From positions 1 through 37,459 of the forward strand of contig CAMAVA010000012.1 in NCBI GenBank assembly GCA_945861515.1: a stretch of 37,459 bases of DNA. The letters run 5' to 3'. Positions 35,518-37,459 of this stretch are shown in pieces. Both the position numbers and the translations under genes were made by a program. A model generated the notes under the pieces. The model saw nothing but the letters and a program-made list of their open reading frames with translations. It did no database searches and had not been told where the DNA came from. Positions within the stretch are counted from its first letter, which is position 1. Each line of letters opens with the position of its first letter. This DNA comes from Brevundimonas vancanneytii (lineage in GTDB: Bacteria; Pseudomonadota; Alphaproteobacteria; Caulobacterales; Caulobacteraceae).

Positions 35518-35542
35518 CGGGACCGGGGATCGCCCGGTCCCG
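35518..35542. terminator. Hairpin after the DUF3576 gene
   Basis: CGGGACCGG and CCGGTCCCG form a perfect 9-bp stem with a 7-base loop, starting about 9 bases after the DUF3576 stop on the minus strand. There is no U-tract, so termination would be partial at best and leuS might receive read-through. Confidence 0.45.
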
Positions 35543-35550
35543 TCTAGAGG

Positions 35551-36021
35551 CTATTCCGTGACATTGGCCAGGCGCAGCTTGCGCGCCCGGTCGAGGATGG
35601 TGTTTTCCATGTCGATCTCGGTCTGGGCCGAGGCCGGGGCGTCAACCCAGACGCCGCCGCTGGCAATCTGCTTGAACACCGAGACATTCAGGCCATCGGC
35701 CCGCAAGCGGGTGTCCAGGATATAGACCGTCACCTTGAACCGCTCGTCCGGCTTGGCCGGGTCGGCATACCAGTCCGTGATCACCACGCCGCCGTAAGGG
35801 TCCGCCGAAGCCAGCGGCATGAACTTCACCACATCCAGGGCAGCGCGCCAGAGATAGCTGTTGACGCCGATCTCGCTGGCCGTCGCGACCGGGGGGCTGC
35901 CGCTGCCGAACAGTTTCAGTCCGCCGCCGTCCGACGTGGCCGATGTCGTGCCACAGGCCGAAAGACTGGCCGCCATGGCGGCTGCCAGACCCAGATAAAT
36001 TGCCCCGCGCGCAATCCGCAT
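35551..36021 (-). CDS. DUF3576 lipoprotein
   Basis: The 156-residue protein has a lipoprotein signal (AIYLGLAAAMAASLSAC) and matches DUF3576: ASEIGVNSYLWRAALDVVKFMPLASADPYGGVVITDWY, then FKVTVYILDTRLRADGLNVSVFKQ and ILDRARKLRLANV. It commonly sits just upstream of leuS in this group, as here, and is presumed to be an envelope lipoprotein linked to LPS or outer-membrane biogenesis (inference). The start is the ATG at 36021; the track's longer frame adds arginine-rich non-conserved sequence. Confidence 0.93.
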   Translation of the reverse strand: MRIARGAIYLGLAAAMAASLSACGTTSATSDGGGLKLFGSGSPPVATASEIGVNSYLWRAALDVVKFMPLASADPYGGVVITDWYADPAKPDERFKVTVYILDTRLRADGLNVSVFKQIASGGVWVDAPASAQTEIDMENTILDRARKLRLANVTE

Positions 36022-36158
36022 GCTGTATCGCTCCAACGCTGCTCCGCCCCCGGGCCGCACCGTCCGTCTACAGCATGAGGATCGTGGCTCCAATGAGGAA
36101 TCTCGTGGCCTTCTCGCCACAGGCGAGCCGTGAATCGACTCCTGTAAGATCAGGCTGA

Positions 36159-36188
36159 TTGACCCTGGGCGGGTGGCGTCGCTTATAT
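36159..36188 (+). promoter_or_regulatory. Putative sigma-70 promoter for the NtrZ-like gene
   Basis: TTGACC (36159-36164) and TTATAT (36183-36188) are separated by 18 bases, about 75 bases upstream of the ATG. A small hairpin, CCCCC-TTTTC-GGGGG (36212-36226), lies in the leader between promoter and gene. Confidence 0.5.
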
Positions 36189-36262
36189 CGCTTGTCAGGG
36201 TTGGTTTCCTGCCCCCTTTTCGGGGGTCGGAGACGGATCCCCAGGGGGAAGGTTGGGAGCGC

Positions 36263-36664
36263 ATGTCTCGCGCGCGTGTCTTTGCAATGGTTGCCTTGCT
36301 GTCCCTGGTCGGGTCGGTGGGGGTGGCGCACGCCCAGAGTGCGCCCAAGGCCAAACCCTCGGACGCCTTCCGCGTGCGCGGCGAATTTGATATCCGCGAC
36401 CGTCTCGGCTCGGATCGGTCCGAGCGCAGCCTGCAGTTTGACGCCAAGGCCGGCAAATGGGGCGTCAAGGTCGGACTCGGCGCACCGCTGGGTCGTGAGG
36501 CCGACGCCAAGGACCTGGAAGCCGGCGCCTATTTCCGCGTGACCCCGTCCCTGAGGGTTGGCGGCGCCCTGGGTGTCGCTTCGGAACGGGACAACCCCGT
36601 TCGTCGCCCCGGCCAGAAAGACGAGGCGCCCCGCGTCCGTCTGGAAACCACCTTCAAGTTCTAG
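36263..36664 (+). CDS. NtrZ-family periplasmic protein
   Basis: The 133-residue protein has a signal peptide (FAMVALLSLVGSVGVAHAQS) and a beta-rich domain: FRVRGEFDIRDRLGSDRSERSLQFDAKAGKWGVKVGLGAPLGREADAKDLEAGAYFRVTPSLRVGGALG, ending RVRLETTFKF. This resembles the NtrZ family described in Caulobacter, a periplasmic partner that restrains the NtrY sensor kinase. I base that on memory of the family pattern, so paralogy is possible. ntrY/ntrX are not in the window. The terminal F-K-F and alternating strands recall outer-membrane beta proteins, an alternative. The start follows GGTTGGGAG with the signal peptide at once; the longer track frame is not supported. Confidence 0.7.
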   Translation: MSRARVFAMVALLSLVGSVGVAHAQSAPKAKPSDAFRVRGEFDIRDRLGSDRSERSLQFDAKAGKWGVKVGLGAPLGREADAKDLEAGAYFRVTPSLRVGGALGVASERDNPVRRPGQKDEAPRVRLETTFKF

Positions 36665-36760
36665 GCTTGATCGGCCCTGAAGCACCGGGTCAGGGTTCTC
36701 AAAGACATCTCGCTCCAGGCGGTCTTTTGATTCCGGCCACCGGTCCGGCCGGCAGGAGCC

Positions 36761-37459
36761 CTATGCCCAACCTGCCAGGACCGCCCTGATCGCCGTCACG
36801 GTGGCGAGGGGCTGGTCGATCATGACGTGATGATCGGCGTCCGGGATCGAGAACTTGAGGATGTCGTCCGGCAGTTCCTTGAGCATGTAGCCAAGGGTTT
36901 CCGGCCCCATCAGCCTCGAGCGTTCTCCCCAGACCAGGGCCAGGGGGCATTTTACATGGCTGAGCAACGCGCCCAGCGGCGGCATGGTGAAGTTGCTCCA
37001 GAGCTCAGGGTCGAACTTCCAGGTCAGGCCCTGACCGGACCCATCCTCCATCGGGGCGGGCCGCAGGGCCAGCCTGGCGATATGGTCGGCGATATAGAGG
37101 TTCTCGCAGGTCTGGGGCGGCGCCAGGCGAAACCGGGCCAGGGCGCTGGTCATGTCTGGATAGACCCGGTTGGGACGTTGCCGGCGCGGCGGACCGTTCC
37201 ATTGCCGCTCCGGCGGGTGGATGGAGGAATCCAGCATTACCACGCCCTTCATCCGTTCCGGATGATGCACCGCGCAATAGAGGGTGGGAAAACCGCCAAA
37301 GCTGTGCCCAACCACCACAGCCTTCTGGCCATCGGCCTCCAGCTGGGCCGCCGCGATGGCCGCAAAGATCTCCTCGGCGAACAGGTCGGCGTCATAGGCC
37401 GGCCGCCAGTCCGAATCGCCCATGCCTGACCAGCTGATCGCTGCAACCCGGTGATCCCC
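36761..37459 (-). CDS. Alpha/beta hydrolase (5' partial at window edge)
   Basis: The protein belongs to the alpha/beta hydrolase fold. The nucleophile elbow is VVGHSFGGFPTLY (Ser), and an acid/histidine pair is visible near the C-terminus (VWGERSRLM and PDADHHVMIDQPLATV). The track starts at an internal methionine at 37423, but the frame stays open to the edge and reads GDHRVAAISWSGMGDSDWRP, the usual N-terminal beta-strand region of such enzymes. The gene therefore begins beyond the window. The substrate is unknown. It converges with the NtrZ-like gene. Confidence 0.88.
   Translation of the reverse strand, partial: GDHRVAAISWSGMGDSDWRPAYDADLFAEEIFAAIAAAQLEADGQKAVVVGHSFGGFPTLYCAVHHPERMKGVVMLDSSIHPPERQWNGPPRRQRPNRVYPDMTSALARFRLAPPQTCENLYIADHIARLALRPAPMEDGSGQGLTWKFDPELWSNFTMPPLGALLSHVKCPLALVWGERSRLMGPETLGYMLKELPDDILKFSIPDADHHVMIDQPLATVTAIRAVLAGWA

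Overview
The window is about 37.5 kb of high-GC, gene-dense alphaproteobacterial chromosome. It most likely comes from Caulobacterales, near Caulobacter/Phenylobacterium. Supporting signs are a GapR (DUF2312) nucleoid protein, an NtrZ-like periplasmic protein, a CC0125/CC1285-type lipoprotein, the DUF3576-leuS-lptE block, a ccmABCDG cluster, and dispersed repeats that I recall from these genomes. I see no rRNA, tRNA, CRISPR array, transposase or prophage. Most of the window is ordinary core genome.

Layout. 1-0.8 kb: C-terminal polymerase domain of polA, cut by the window edge. 0.83-1.4 kb: accessory pocket with a Phd/YefM-type antitoxin and no visible toxin, between two inverted copies of a 47-bp repeat. 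1.4-4.1 kb: MltB-type lytic transglycosylase, a small secreted protein, and a membrane protein/XRE regulator pair preceded by a 43-bp imperfect palindrome. 4.1-9.0 kb: membrane hybrid histidine kinase, APH-like kinase, and a divergent TPR-glycosyltransferase-like protein. 9.0-12.4 kb: rpmJ (too short for the ORF track) overlapping a HAD phosphatase, gapR overlapping a small basic protein, and a GMC oxidoreductase. 12.6-16.6 kb: cytochrome c maturation genes ccmA, ccmB, ccmC, ccmD and ccmG on the minus strand, split by a Met/His-rich LTXXQ (Spy-like) protein and followed by a small gene with no ordinary start codon. 16.8-20.3 kb: aconitase and a DUF1223 protein. 20.3-22.8 kb: composite repeat, SDR enzyme, a strong orphan minus-strand terminator, DUF2794, and a Bax-inhibitor-1 family protein. 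22.9-27.8 kb: a YbbA/YbbP-type ABC exporter divergent from a TesA-like esterase, then ThpR and DUF2237. 28-31 kb: an orphan protein with no export signal, a lipoprotein, LysE and holA. 31.1-36 kb: a TetR regulator with a divergent thioesterase, lying between holA and the lptE-leuS genes, then DUF3576. 36.2-37.5 kb: NtrZ-like protein and an alpha/beta hydrolase cut by the right edge.

How genes work together. CcmABCD moves and presents heme and CcmG reduces apocytochrome cysteines; CcmE/F/H are not here. YbbA/YbbP with TesA is a recurrent envelope-linked neighbourhood. LptE and LeuS share a tight operon. I found no convincing new multi-gene system. The best leads are regulatory or cryptic: the 43-bp palindrome, the orphan terminator, the toxin-less antitoxin between repeats, the ccm-embedded Spy-like gene with its own promoter-like region, and the non-ATG small gene after ccmG. 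Positions are from hand reading; family names come from motif recognition, not from searches.
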